Notes: generated by a model not told the origin, from the sequence alone. A DNA stretch of 64,000 bases from CBDEGU01 sp965238045 (GCA_965238045.1 CBDEGU010000012.1:2418001-2482000), one strand, 5' to 3'. Shown: positions 29,092 through 38,540, counted from the first letter of the stretch. A program made the numbers and translations.

Positions 29092-31323
29092 TTAGCGCCG
29101 CGCGACGGCCAGGGGCCAGGCGCTGGAAGCTGCCTGCTCCTTGCCGTAAAGCCGCCGGTAGACCTCTGCGTTGCGCAGCACCGATTGCACGTAGCCCCGA
29201 GTTTCGGTGAACGGAATGCTCTCGGCGAAGGTGCCTGGCTCGCTGAAGTCCGCCCAGGTAAGCCATCCATCCACGCGATGCTCGCCCGCATTGTAGGCGG
29301 CCAGGACATAAGGCAGGTTGCCCTCGAATCTCTCCAGCACGGTTCGAAAATGAAGCGTGCCCAGACGCAAACTCAGGTCCGGATCGTAGAGGCGGCGGCT
29401 AGGCAGCTGCTTGATCCCGACCCGGCGCGCCAGCATCCTGCCTGTACGGGGCATGATTTGCATCAGCCCCAGCGCCCCGGCGCGAGACTTGGCCCGGGGA
29501 TCGAACTCCGACTCCTGCCGAATCAGCGCCGCCACCAAATATGGATCGAGCTTGTGGGGCGCGGCCCGCCGGCGCAGCTCTCTCGCGTAGGGCAAAGGGA
29601 AGAGCCGCTCCCAGTATTCGCGCGGCATCGAGTCGAAGGGCATGCGCAAGTACCCGAATCCGTAGCGCTTCATATATCGCAGTCCGCGATGGTGCTCGCC
29701 CCGCTCGCTGGTCTGGCGCGCCAGCTCCAGCCCTACCCAGTAGGCGTCGGCCCGGCGGTAGTCGGCGGATCGCAGTTCTCTCTCGGCATGCGCCTGGAGT
29801 CCCAAGTCAAACAACAGCTCTCCCCTGTCGAGGATGCGCTGGGTTGGGGCGCCGGGCTTGGGCGCCATCCTTCTAGGTGGCGGAATCGAAGGGCGGACCC
29901 CCAGCGGCTGGGCCTCGCTCTCCGCCGTGCTAGGACGCTCAAGCCGAGCCTCGGCCTGGTATCCGTAGTAGTAGTGCGGAAAGCGCTTTGTCACTTCCGC
30001 GTAAAGTCCCCGCGCGACGCCCGGCTCGCCGGCGCGCTCGGCCCAGCGCGCGCGCCAATAAAGCGCCGAAGCGGCATTCACCGAGCGCGGGTAGAGACGC
30101 ACATGTTCCTCAAGCCACGCCGGCGCGCGCGGGTCGCGGTCCAAGTACGAGCGCCAGCAGACCTTCCAATGCGCCCGGGCGGCGTGTTTGCCCCGCGGCA
30201 CCTCTCTTGCCAGCCGCTCATAATACTTCCTGTAAACGAGGGGCTCGTTGCGCAGCAGGTAGAAATTGCCGAGTGAAAGCAGAGCCTCCTCGTACCAGGG
30301 CGACCGCGGGAAGCGCTGGCCTAGTTCCTCGGCGCGCTGCCGGAACTCCCGGATGCGCCGCTTGCGGCGGGCGCATTCGCCCAGGTAGTAGAGCCGTTCG
30401 GCCTCGCTTGGGGCACTGCTCAGCTTCAAGCCCGACAGAGAGTTGTAGGCCGCGGTCGTTCGCAGCCCGCGGTAGTCGGCCGCCCCGGCGCGAACCCTGG
30501 CGTGATCGAGCTGGGCGCCCCGCAGACCCGGGGCGGCGAGCCTATATTGCCGCGCGGCCTCGCGAAATTTCTTGGCGGCGAACAGAATATCAGCCCGCTT
30601 TAGCCTCGACCGAGACGCCGCCGCCGGATACCTTGCACCCAATCTGCCCCGCAGCAGACTGAGCGCCTTTTCCGATTCCGGAGCCTGGTCGCTGGCCGAG
30701 TATTCATAGTATACCCGGCGATAGGTCTTGACCGCCGTGAGCAGATCGCCCGCCAGCTCGTGTGTTCGCGCCAGCAGCCAAAGACGAACGGGCTCGGAGA
30801 GTTGCGGCGGTTTTGCGAGAAGTTCGCGCCGCGCCTTGGCCGCCTGGCCGGAGCGGATGAGGCTTTCCGCCCGCAGACGGGCGGCCTGTCCGCGCAGACG
30901 GCTCCCAGCGTGACGGCGGTCAAAGGCGGCCAGCGAGGCCGCCGCCGCGCCGAAATCCTCTTCCGCCGCCAGCGACCGGGCGTAGTAGAAACTGGCGTAG
31001 TCGGCGAGAGGCCCCGTCCCCGCCATGCCGCGCTTGAGCTGCGCCGCGGCCGAGGAGTAGGATGCAGCTTCGTAATCGCCCATTCCCAGCGCGAAATAGG
31101 CCAGTGCCTTCGTTTCGGCCGGCTGGACGCTCTCGATATAGGAAACCAGCCGGCGGCGGTCCGCGCTCTTCGCCGACTTCACATAGCTGGCGCTCAAACG
31201 CCGCAAGGCCGCCGACGCCCGCGGCGCGGGGACCCCGGCTATGGCGGGCTGGAACAACGCGAAGGCGGCGATACAGAGAACAGAGGAAGTGATCCGTCTG
31301 AAATCGCTTATCGTGGAAACCAT
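29092..31323 (-). CDS. slt: Soluble lytic murein transglycosylase (Slt70-like)
   Basis: About 743 residues. A signal peptide (ITSSVLCIAAFALFQPAIAG) is followed by a long helical, TPR-like superhelix rich in Arg and Ala, then a C-terminal SLT domain with catalytic Glu in LIRQESEFDPRAKSRAGALG and the LMQIMPRTG and AYNAGEHRV motifs. It cleaves glycan strands of peptidoglycan to 1,6-anhydromuramyl products in the periplasm. I chose the ATG at 31323, directly before the signal peptide, rather than an upstream in-frame start at 31551. The last codons are part of a Arg/Ala-rich tail. Confidence 0.92.
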   Translation of the reverse strand: MVSTISDFRRITSSVLCIAAFALFQPAIAGVPAPRASAALRRLSASYVKSAKSADRRRLVSYIESVQPAETKALAYFALGMGDYEAASYSSAAAQLKRGMAGTGPLADYASFYYARSLAAEEDFGAAAASLAAFDRRHAGSRLRGQAARLRAESLIRSGQAAKARRELLAKPPQLSEPVRLWLLARTHELAGDLLTAVKTYRRVYYEYSASDQAPESEKALSLLRGRLGARYPAAASRSRLKRADILFAAKKFREAARQYRLAAPGLRGAQLDHARVRAGAADYRGLRTTAAYNSLSGLKLSSAPSEAERLYYLGECARRKRRIREFRQRAEELGQRFPRSPWYEEALLSLGNFYLLRNEPLVYRKYYERLAREVPRGKHAARAHWKVCWRSYLDRDPRAPAWLEEHVRLYPRSVNAASALYWRARWAERAGEPGVARGLYAEVTKRFPHYYYGYQAEARLERPSTAESEAQPLGVRPSIPPPRRMAPKPGAPTQRILDRGELLFDLGLQAHAERELRSADYRRADAYWVGLELARQTSERGEHHRGLRYMKRYGFGYLRMPFDSMPREYWERLFPLPYARELRRRAAPHKLDPYLVAALIRQESEFDPRAKSRAGALGLMQIMPRTGRMLARRVGIKQLPSRRLYDPDLSLRLGTLHFRTVLERFEGNLPYVLAAYNAGEHRVDGWLTWADFSEPGTFAESIPFTETRGYVQSVLRNAEVYRRLYGKEQAASSAWPLAVARR

Positions 31324-31585
31324 CACGAAGCGGCCCGTCGCGCTACCGTCCTTCCATGGTAACTGCTCTGGCAGCCGCCGAGAGCTGCTGTTCGCGCCGC
31401 ACCCGCTTGGCCACCGGCCCCGAGAATGCCCAGCAGCTTGCGCGCCGTCGCCACCACGACCACCATCGAGTCCGACGTAGCTGGTAAACTTCCTCGTAAG
31501 CTGTCCTCCTTGATGCGGGTCCGTGCATCGCCCCCCCGCTAGAAAGCGCAACCCGCGAGTCTCGGGGCTGAACAGGTCGCTCCAT

Positions 31586-31625
31586 ATTGTCTAGGCCCGA
31601 TTGCCATTGTCTAGGCCCGATCGCC
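31586..31625. repeat. 20-bp tandem duplication at the end of the methyltransferase gene
   Basis: ATTGTCTAGGCCCGATTGCC (31586-31605) is repeated at 31606-31625 with one substitution. The second copy contains the methyltransferase stop codon (minus strand TAG at 31613-31611), so the gene end was duplicated outside the frame. The rest of 31324-31610 shows nothing recognisable. Confidence 0.6.
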
Positions 31626-32261
31626 GCGCGAGACGGCGATCAACGACTTCGTCATTCCTAGAATTTTCTCGCGCCAAATCTCCGCTTTCGGGAATAGCGC
31701 GACGAGGTCGCCCTCGCCGAGAAGTTCGGTGAGATCGAGAAAGCCTTCGGCCTCCCGCCGGCTGGGACGCGCCAGCCAGCCCCAGAGGGTGAAGTTGCGG
31801 ACCAGCCCGCCGCGCCACGAGCGGGGCGCGAAATGGATGAACGGCGTCATCAGATGGGTTTCGACCGGGAACCAGCGGTTCGGCGTTTGCACGTAGTACT
31901 GGCGTCCCACACGTTCGACCTCACGGGCAAAGGCGTGCCGTTTTTCGGCGCCCAGCACGTGCTCGATCACAGAGTTCGCAAAAACAACATCGGCGGCTTC
32001 GTCGCGGAAGGGCAGGCAGGCGCCGTCGGCGACAACCCAATCGATGCCGGGGACAGCTTCCCTGGGAGGTTCGAGATTTACGATCACGACGCGCGGCGCT
32101 GGATCGAGGAAGCGCCAGTAGTAGCCGTAGCCTCCCACGTCCACCACGAGGGACTCGGCCGTTAGCCGGAAGGCCGACCAAAATGTTCGCAGTCGCGCGC
32201 GCCGAAAGTAGCGTCCGATGGGACGATGGAATCGAAACAATTTTTCGTGAGGAAGGGCCAC
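31611..32261 (-). CDS. Class I SAM-dependent methyltransferase
   Basis: About 216 residues from a GTG at 32261. The SAM-binding strand is VVDVGGYGYYWRFLDPAP, with the acidic end of strand 2 in VVIVNLEPPRE, then WVVADGACLPFRDEAADVVFANSVIEHV, the classic Methyltransf_11 pattern. The C-terminal half has TPNRWFPVETHLMTPFIHF, as in methyltransferases of sugar or lipid pathways. The substrate is unknown. An ATG at 32360 and a start at 32564 are in frame, but the extra sequence looks non-coding. It is divergent from the neighbouring GT39-like gene. Confidence 0.75.
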   Translation of the reverse strand: MALPHEKLFRFHRPIGRYFRRARLRTFWSAFRLTAESLVVDVGGYGYYWRFLDPAPRVVIVNLEPPREAVPGIDWVVADGACLPFRDEAADVVFANSVIEHVLGAEKRHAFAREVERVGRQYYVQTPNRWFPVETHLMTPFIHFAPRSWRGGLVRNFTLWGWLARPSRREAEGFLDLTELLGEGDLVALFPKAEIWREKILGMTKSLIAVSRGDRA

Positions 32262-32409
32262 GGCCGGGCGGGCGAAGGTCTGCCACGGGCTGGAAGGGGA
32301 GCCCGAACACCCCAGTGTACGCCATGGCCGTGAACAGGGCCGGGAGCGGGCCGGGGACATAGCCGGAGGTTTTTCGTTTCCCTTGCGGCAACATGATAGA
32401 TTGCGGTGA

Positions 32410-34032
32410 GTGTCGTGCGTCCCGCGGTCGTCCTTGCCTATCGCTTCTCTGTTTCGGAGTCCTCTGTTTTGGGCGCTGGGCGCACAGAGCATCCTGCTGT
32501 TTTGGCGGCTCGACCTGTTGCCGGTTTGGGGCGATGAGCAGTTTACGCTCAACATCGTCCGCATGCCTTGGCGGGAAGTTTCCGGGGTTCTTTACAAAGA
32601 TATCCATCCTCCGCTGTATTTTTTTCTGGCTCACAGTTGGTCCAGCATCCCCTGGCCGCTGAGTCCGATCGTTCAGTTGCGGGCGCTCTCGGCGGTCCTC
32701 TGTCTGATCTCGACGATCACCATCGACCGGCTGTGGTTGCGGAATCTTGTTTCGCCAACGCGCTGCTAGTTCCTGGCGCTATGGACGCTCTCGCCGACGC
32801 TTCTTCTCTATTCCCGCATGGGACGTTCGTATAGCTTGCAGTTGCTGGGGGCCGCGGTGGCAATGTATGCCGCTTGGAAGTTTCTTCAATCCCCGGCGAG
32901 CAACTCCAAGGCCCGCCGCTACGTGATCGGCCTGACGGTCTTGCTCTATACGCACTATCTGCCTGGTTTGGCCGTGGGCGGGGCCGCGTTCGTGCTGCTG
33001 GCTCTTGCATGGCGGCGGAGTCGCGACCGCGACAAGAGGGTGCTGCTGCGAGTCATGGCCGCTCACGGCGCGGTGGCGCTGTTCTACTTGCCGTGGATGG
33101 CCACTCTCTATTTCGCGCTGACCCGAGTTGCGCGAGCCGAGCCCTACCACCTGATTCCGAACGTCGTCCTGGAAACAGGGGTGAAGTTCGCCTATTGGTT
33201 CACGTCGTTTAGTTTCGGAGAGTCTTTCCCGTCCTGGGCGATTCTGGCGGGGCTGTGTCTGGCGCCTGGCGTTGTCTGGCTTCTTTGGCACGGGAAACAG
33301 GCGGGTCCTGGCTGGCTGACGCTGGTTGCGCTTACGGGCGCGATCGGCTATGCCGGGGCAGTTGCGTGGGTGACGTTTGCTTTTATCGGCGCGCGATTAC
33401 TGTTCCTGCTGCCGTTCTTTCTCTTGCTGCTGCTCGAAGGCAGACGCGTCCGGCCGCGCGCTGGTTCGCTGGTCTGCGCCGGAATGCTGATCGTCTCGAT
33501 GGGTGCGATTTCGAGCTACTTCCAGAAGAGCGGATTTCTGAATCAAGGCTATTTGGTCCCGTTTCGGGCGATCGCCGAGCGGATCGAGAGCGAGCCGGCC
33601 GGACCGGGGACATTGGTCCTTGTCGACGGCTACAATACGGATCCCTCGCCCCTGCTGGCTGCGGTGGGCGATCGGGTGAAGTGCATCAGAATTCGCGGAA
33701 TCACCAGCGCGTATCTGGCTCGCGAGAGGATGAGGCGAGAGAGCTACGACACGATTTGGTACCTGCGCAACACCCACGACATTTCACCGCGGCAGATCGT
33801 GACGGACCTTGAGCGCAGGCTGGCCGAGACTTACGGTGCGCGGCGATATCCGCTAGTTCCCTTCTCCGAGGCCGATCGCTGGATGTCGCGGCTCTTAGGA
33901 TGGGCGCCGCGCTCGCATCACTACCAACTCACGGAGTTCCGGCGCAAGAGCAGCGACGCGACGCCAGGGCCGGGCGGTGACTCGGCGATGAACTCGCCCT
34001 CGCATCTTCCTTCGCCATCGAGAACTCGCTAA
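32410..34032 (+). pseudogene. Glycosyltransferase family 39-like membrane protein interrupted by one in-frame TAG
   Basis: Two open stretches, 32410-32769 (119 codons) and 32818-34032 (404 codons), are in the same frame and are separated only by the TAG at 32767-32769. Read through, the junction is SPTRC-stop-FLALWTLSPTLLLYSRMGRSYSLQ, exactly the membrane-helix segment expected in ArnT/GT39-type proteins. The N-terminal part holds the acidic catalytic loop (LLPVWGDEQFTLNIVRMPWR) and KDIHPPLYFFLAHSW. About ten transmembrane helices follow, then a C-terminal soluble part. TGG to TAG is the simplest mutation. Without read-through the product lacks most of its membrane domain. A sequencing error is possible. 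Confidence 0.75.
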
Positions 34033-34060
34033 GGGGAGTTCGCCAAGGTGATCTGCTACG

Positions 34061-34085
34061 GCACCCTGGCAGGGGCTGCTAACGC
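34061..34085. repeat. Interspersed motif A, copy 4
   Basis: CACCCTGGCAGGGGCTGCTA followed by ACGCT. As at 3029, it covers the stop codon of a minus-strand gene (here the SGNH hydrolase). Confidence 0.35.
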
Positions 34086-34771
34086 TTCAGCGCGTGAGCG
34101 ATCATCTTGGCTACTTGCTCGGCGAGTGCGTCCGAGCCTTGGCCGGTGAAATGGACGTTGACCGGGCGCTGGATTTCGGCCAGCCGGGGCAGCGCGAACG
34201 AATAGAGATCATTGCTTCGAACTCCGCGGGCGGCCATGACTCTTTGGGCCGCGCGGTTGTAGGCGATGACGTCGTCATTGCTTCTCCGCGGCCGGAGATC
34301 GCCTTCGGGGACCGGCGTGGTCGGGGCCCAGATCAACTTCGCGCCGGTTTTCTTGAGCCTGCCGACGATACGCTCCATGTTCCGTTCGTACTCGCCGATG
34401 GGAACCTGGTGCTTGCCGGTGTCCATGATTTTCAGATCGTGCAGCCCGAAGTTGAAGTGAATGACCTCCCAGCGGCCATCCCCGAGCCAGGCGTCTATTT
34501 TTTCGACACCGCGTATTGTGGGGCCGCCGTTTTCGGGAATGCGGTGAACGTTCGCCTGGCCCTCTAGCAAACGCCTGACGGCAAGCGTGTATCCGATCGA
34601 AATCGAGTCTCCAATGAGCAGGACGCGGGGCAGCCCGGCTACGTCGCTGACGGGCGCGAAAACAGGATTCGGCGCACGCTTTGCACTCTGGCCGAAGGCC
34701 GCGCCGGCGATCAAGGCGAGCAGGAGCAGGCACAAGGGCCGCAGCCGCGCGGATGAGGCGGGTCGAATCAT
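34079..34771 (-). CDS. SGNH/GDSL hydrolase, secreted
   Basis: 230 residues with a signal peptide (LRPLCLLLLALIAGAAFGQ). The block I nucleophile is seen in VLLIGDSISIGYTL, the block III Asn/Gly region in ENGGPT, and the block V His in HFTGQGSDAL. HFNFGLHDLKIM is typical of sialate O-acetylesterase or rhamnogalacturonan acetylesterase-like members. It probably deacetylates carbohydrate outside the cytoplasm. Its upstream region carries unusual G-runs (34796-34850). Confidence 0.85.
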   Translation of the reverse strand: MIRPASSARLRPLCLLLLALIAGAAFGQSAKRAPNPVFAPVSDVAGLPRVLLIGDSISIGYTLAVRRLLEGQANVHRIPENGGPTIRGVEKIDAWLGDGRWEVIHFNFGLHDLKIMDTGKHQVPIGEYERNMERIVGRLKKTGAKLIWAPTTPVPEGDLRPRRSNDDVIAYNRAAQRVMAARGVRSNDLYSFALPRLAEIQRPVNVHFTGQGSDALAEQVAKMIAHALKR

Positions 34772-34795
34772 CGAATCTCTCCTTAGGTTTTTCGT

Positions 34796-34850
34796 GGGGT
34801 TTCTTCTTGGGGTTTTTCCCCGGGGTTTTCCCTTGGGGTCCCCCTCGGGG
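34796..34850 (+). repeat. Five spaced GGGG runs, possible G-quadruplex
   Basis: GGGG occurs at 34796-34799, 34809-34812, 34821-34824, 34834-34837 and 34847-34850, separated by 8-9-base T/C-rich spacers, as an imperfect tandem repeat. It lies 25-80 bp upstream of the SGNH hydrolase start. The complementary strand is C-rich; further G-runs appear at 34879-34893. Confidence 0.5.
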
Positions 34851-34918
34851 AGGAAGCTGGGTTTCTCCCTGGCTCTCCCCGGGGCGCCGGGGCGAGATGG
34901 TCCACTCTTTCAACGCTA

Positions 34919-35425
34919 TTATTGCGATTCCCTGGCTGGCTCGGCGAGCAGAGTAATTTCCGAGACGCTTCCAGCCAGGTCGTCGATCCGCAGCGTGAGC
35001 TCGCGCCGCAGGTCGAGTTCGTGCTTGGGGACCTCGAAGCGGGCCGCGATCATTCCAGAAATTGGGTCGCCAGAACTCACTCGCACGCGCCTCAACAGCG
35101 GATCATGCTCGATCAAACCCAGTGCCGGAAAATAGTCGAACAATCCCTTCAGGTCGGCGGCGCTGATCGTTCTCCCGGTGCGCGGAATCCCCTGGGCGTT
35201 GATCATGCTCAGCGTCCGGTCGCCGATCATCATTTCGACATCGGAGGGATTGCGGGCCTGGAAGTCGACAATCGCCACGGAACTGCGCTCATCCATGCCC
35301 AGCGTGCGAACCTGAGTGATGCGGCCCTCCAGACGGGCAGTTTTCCAGTTGCTGATCTCGAGAGCTGACCAGAGCAAGAACGCGGCCCCGGCAAGGCCGG
35401 CGAGAACAAATTGAAAAGGTTTCAT
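34919..35425 (-). CDS. Membrane-anchored hypothetical protein
   Basis: About 168 residues from the ATG at 35425 (MKPFQFVLAGLAGAAFLLWS), with one N-terminal transmembrane anchor or signal sequence and a soluble, beta-rich rest. The segment VAIVDFQARNPSDVEMMIGDRTLSM is reminiscent of LEA14/WHy-type extracytoplasmic domains, but I cannot confirm this. It lies between an SGNH hydrolase and a thioesterase on the same strand with gaps of about 90-150 bp. Function unknown. Confidence 0.65.
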   Translation of the reverse strand: MKPFQFVLAGLAGAAFLLWSALEISNWKTARLEGRITQVRTLGMDERSSVAIVDFQARNPSDVEMMIGDRTLSMINAQGIPRTGRTISAADLKGLFDYFPALGLIEHDPLLRRVRVSSGDPISGMIAARFEVPKHELDLRRELTLRIDDLAGSVSEITLLAEPARESQ

Positions 35426-35512
35426 GCTGATCTTAGGACGCGGGAGAAGGCACAAAGGTGTCGGGCAAAGGCCGCCCGCCCGTTCCAACGGACCATCCTA
35501 CCACCGATGGCG

Positions 35513-35977
35513 CTACCACCCATGGTAGGCCGGATGGCCTGGCTTCACGGCGACGAAAACGCCGCGGCAAGTCGCGCAAACCAGGCCGCCCGATGAGAGC
35601 GTTGCCGTGATGCTCACCTGGTTGCCGGAGGATTCGATGACGCGAGCCTGAAGATGCACGGGAGCGCCGGTGGGCGCCGGCCGGGAGAGCTTCACGGCGT
35701 ACTCGGCCATCACGGTGCAAGGAGGCTTGGACGCGCCTCTCTCCCGCATAAGGCGCCAGGCGGCGGTCCAATTCGAGTGACAGTCGAGCAGCGAGCCGAT
35801 GATGCCACCATTGAGCACACCCGGGAATGCGGCGTGGTGGGGCTGGGGCGTCCAGTCGGCGTGCACCTCTTCGCCGCGGACGAAGCTCTTGATTCGCAGG
35901 CCTTGGGAGTTTGCCGGTCCGCAGCCGAAACAGATGCCCTCGGGAGCATAACGATCCTGAAGTGACTGTTCCGCCAT
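35513..35977 (-). CDS. PaaI-like thioesterase (hotdog fold)
   Basis: 154 residues. The hotdog helix is seen in GVLNGGIIGSLLDCHSNWTAAW, where the Asn-Gly-Gly and the following acidic residue form the active site of this family. The N-terminal CFGCGPANSQGLRIK carries two close cysteines, a feature of one subgroup. It probably hydrolyses acyl-CoA thioesters. The C-terminus VCATCRGVFVAVKPGHPAYHGW is natural. It is divergent from the acpH gene. Confidence 0.85.
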   Translation of the reverse strand: MAEQSLQDRYAPEGICFGCGPANSQGLRIKSFVRGEEVHADWTPQPHHAAFPGVLNGGIIGSLLDCHSNWTAAWRLMRERGASKPPCTVMAEYAVKLSRPAPTGAPVHLQARVIESSGNQVSITATLSSGGLVCATCRGVFVAVKPGHPAYHGW

Positions 35978-36029
35978 GTCTCATGACGGTACTTGTTCCG
36001 GCGGCGGGTTGTAAAGCTCGATAGCGCGA

Positions 36030-36056
36030 AGCCGGACCTCCCGCCACGGGCTGCTG
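36030..36056. repeat. Interspersed motif A, copy 5
   Basis: GCCGGACCTCCCGCCACGGG followed by CTGCTGG, the best-conserved copy relative to that at 3029, in the region between two divergent genes. Confidence 0.4.
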
Positions 36057-36132
36057 GACGCCCCACTGGCGTTCCGATTCGCTACCCTAGACTGTCTCTT
36101 GGCCGCAAAGGGCCGAGACGCTGGAGGGCGCG

Positions 36133-36813
36133 TTGGATTTCTTGGCTCATCTGTTGTTGTCGGGCGATGATCCCGAGATGATGACCGGCAACCTCATGGG
36201 TGATTTTCTCAAGGGGGAGAATCGCCTGCGCTATCCGGCCAGGTTCCAGACCGGCATCCGCCTCCATCACCGTATTGACAAGTTCACGGACGAGCACCCG
36301 GTGGTGGCCCGCGGCAAGAGCCGGATGCCTCCGCCCTTTCGGCGTTACGCCGGCGTATTCGTCGATATTTTTTATGACCACTTTCTGGCTCGCGCATGGG
36401 ATCAGTATTGTCCGGATCGCACCTTGCGGCGGTTTTCCGCCGGCGCGTACGACACGCTTTGGGCGGCGCGGGACGAGTTGCCGCCCCGGCTGCGGCGCGT
36501 ATTGCCATGGATGATCGGCGAAGATTGGCTCGGTTCCTATGCCGAAACCGCCGGTATCGACCGGACGCTCAAGCGACTATCGAAGCGCCCGCGCCGCGAG
36601 AATCCGCTCGCGGCGGGGATCTCTCAACTCGAGGCGAACTACTCTCAGTTTCGCGACGATTTCCATGCGTTTTTTCCTCTTCTTGCCGCGGAGTCGCACG
36701 GCTGGATCGGGAGCGCGCATGAAGCCGATGCGCGCAGTGATGGGCGGGTGGAAACCGCCGCGACGGTTTCCGCCGTTCGCGAAACGCTGGGCGGGATGAG
36801 GAGTTCACGATGA
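36133..36813 (+). CDS. acpH: Acyl carrier protein phosphodiesterase-like protein
   Basis: 226 residues with the metal-hydrolase-like pattern of AcpH (DUF479): LDFLAHLLLSGDDPEMMTGNLMGDFLKG at the start, then GIRLHHRIDKFTDEHPVV and FVDIFYDHFLARAW. It is predicted to remove phosphopantetheine from holo-ACP, although the in vivo role of this family is debated. The start is TTG at 36133 after GGAGGGCG; it fits the conserved N-terminus. The stop overlaps the next start by 4 bases (ATGA), so it is translationally coupled to the symporter gene. Confidence 0.85.
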   Translation: MDFLAHLLLSGDDPEMMTGNLMGDFLKGENRLRYPARFQTGIRLHHRIDKFTDEHPVVARGKSRMPPPFRRYAGVFVDIFYDHFLARAWDQYCPDRTLRRFSAGAYDTLWAARDELPPRLRRVLPWMIGEDWLGSYAETAGIDRTLKRLSKRPRRENPLAAGISQLEANYSQFRDDFHAFFPLLAAESHGWIGSAHEADARSDGRVETAATVSAVRETLGGMRSSR

Positions 36814-38399
36814 TGGACACGATCATCCTCGCCGTCTATTTCGCCGCGGTATTGGGAATTGGCTTCTACCACTCGCGAAAGAAAACCACTACGACCGAAT
36901 ACTTCCTGGCGGGCAAGCATGTCGGCTGGTTTGCGGTGGGCGCCACGCTTTTCGCGACCAATATTGGCAGCGAGCACTTCATTGGCCTGGCCGGTTCGGG
37001 CGCCTCGAGCGGTCTGGCGGTGGGGTGCTACGAATGGTCGGCCAGTTTCTGTCTGATCGCGCTGGGTTGGATCTTCGTTCCCCAGTATCTGCGCAGCCGT
37101 GTGTTCACGATGCCGGAATTTCTCGAACAGCGCTTCAGCCCCGGGGCGCGCTGGTATCTGACCGGAGTCTCGCTGGCTGCCTATATCTTCACGAAGATTT
37201 CCGTAGCCCTATTCGCCGGCGGTATTCTGATCCGCGAGATTTTCGGCTGGGACTACATGACCTCGGCGATTCTGCTTGTGATTGTCACGGGCGTTTATAC
37301 CGTCTCGGGCGGACTGGCGGCGGTGATCTACACCGACCTGTTTCAGGCGTTCATTCTGATCGGCGGCGCGATCGTTCTCACCACGCTGGGCTTGAGTGAA
37401 GCCGGCGGCTTCGCCGGGTTGCGAGAGGCGTTGCCCGCTGATTTTTTCCACATGATCAAGCCTCTCGGCGATCCCAGCTACCCGTGGCTGGGAACAACCC
37501 TGGGAACGCTGATTCTGGGGGTCTGGTACTGGTGCACCGATCAGGTGATCGTTCAAAAGACGCTGAGCGCCAGGAATGTCACCCACGCTCGCGGCGGGGC
37601 CATTTTCGCCGCCGCGCTCAAGATCTTGCCGGTCTTCATCCTGGTGTTGCCGGGGCTGATTGCGCGGGCTCTCTGGCCGGCCGATGTCACCGGCGACAAC
37701 GCCTACCCACTGATGGTGCAGCGCCTGCTGCCGCCCGGGCTGAGCGGCCTGATGGTGGCCGCTCTGCTGGCCGCGCTGATGTCGTCGCTGAGTTCGGTGT
37801 TCAACTCGTGTTCGACTTTGATCACGATGGACATCTACAAGAAGCTGCGCCCGGAGGCAAGCGAGCGGCGGCTCGTGCTGGTGGGCCGGCTATCGACGGT
37901 GATCGTCGTCGCGGCCAGCATCGCCTGGATTCCGTTGATTCGATATCTGGACGACGAGATCTATCAGTATTTGCAGAGCGTGCAGGCTTACATAGGCGCT
38001 CCGATTACAGCGACGTTCCTCACCGGCATTCTCTGGCGCGGCGCGACCGCGCGGGCCGCTTTGACGACGCTCCTGTTTGGAGGATGCATCGGCGGCGGAC
38101 GATTCGTACTCGACATCTTGCACAAGGCCATGGGCTATGACCTGGGAGCGTTCAACGCCGTGGTCGAGTTTAGTTTTCTGAACTTCAGCGTGATCGTGTT
38201 TTTCGTCTGCGTCGGTCTCATGCTGGCCGTCAGCAGGTGGGGTGAAAAGCCTCTGGCGGCCCGCGTGGCGGGTCTCACGGTGGATTGGTTCTCCGAACCC
38301 GGCCCGAGAGAAGAGCGGGCCGAAAGGCAGCGGCTGCTGAAGGTAGCCAGCGGATTGGTGGCCGTCTCGGTGCTGATATTGTGGCATCATTTCCGGTAA
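36810..38399 (+). CDS. Sodium:solute symporter (SSS family, SglT-like)
   Basis: 529 residues with about 14 hydrophobic helices. Family landmarks include TTTEYFLAGKHVGWFAVGATLFATNIGSEHFIG at the N-terminus, the GGLAAVIYTDLFQAFILIGGA signature, and LLAALMSSLSSVFNSCSTLITMDIY with the Na2-site serines. It imports a sugar or similar solute with Na+. The match to SglT-type sugar transporters is good, but the substrate is not set. It is coupled to the preceding acpH. Confidence 0.92.
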   Translation: MMDTIILAVYFAAVLGIGFYHSRKKTTTTEYFLAGKHVGWFAVGATLFATNIGSEHFIGLAGSGASSGLAVGCYEWSASFCLIALGWIFVPQYLRSRVFTMPEFLEQRFSPGARWYLTGVSLAAYIFTKISVALFAGGILIREIFGWDYMTSAILLVIVTGVYTVSGGLAAVIYTDLFQAFILIGGAIVLTTLGLSEAGGFAGLREALPADFFHMIKPLGDPSYPWLGTTLGTLILGVWYWCTDQVIVQKTLSARNVTHARGGAIFAAALKILPVFILVLPGLIARALWPADVTGDNAYPLMVQRLLPPGLSGLMVAALLAALMSSLSSVFNSCSTLITMDIYKKLRPEASERRLVLVGRLSTVIVVAASIAWIPLIRYLDDEIYQYLQSVQAYIGAPITATFLTGILWRGATARAALTTLLFGGCIGGGRFVLDILHKAMGYDLGAFNAVVEFSFLNFSVIVFFVCVGLMLAVSRWGEKPLAARVAGLTVDWFSEPGPREERAERQRLLKVASGLVAVSVLILWHHFR

Positions 38400-38509
38400 G
38401 AATAAGACGCCTGGCAGGGCGCCGGAAGCCACAGCCAGCAAGTGTTGCCAAATCTTTCCCCCCTTACTGAGTAGCTTTACTTGAGTGATCTAGGATGTGC
38501 GCCTTATTG

Positions 38510-38540
38510 TTGGCAGCGGTACGTGCGACAAAACTATAAG
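38510..38540 (+). promoter_or_regulatory. Candidate promoter of the coiled-coil protein gene
   Basis: TTGGCA (38510-38515) and TATAAG (38535-38540) with a 19-bp spacer, about 75 bp upstream of the TTG start at 38617, which has a GAGAGGAG ribosome-binding site. The rest of 38400-38616 contains no gene. Confidence 0.35.

Noticed and set aside
29008..30276. 422-codon open frame antisense to the lytic transglycosylase
   Set aside because: Mirror of a highly Arg/Ala-rich GC-rich gene; the opposite strand has a clear SLT domain and signal peptide.
32767..32769. Pyrrolysine at the in-frame TAG of the GT39-like gene
   Set aside because: No pyl genes seen, and the position is a membrane helix where Trp is expected; nonsense mutation or error is simpler.
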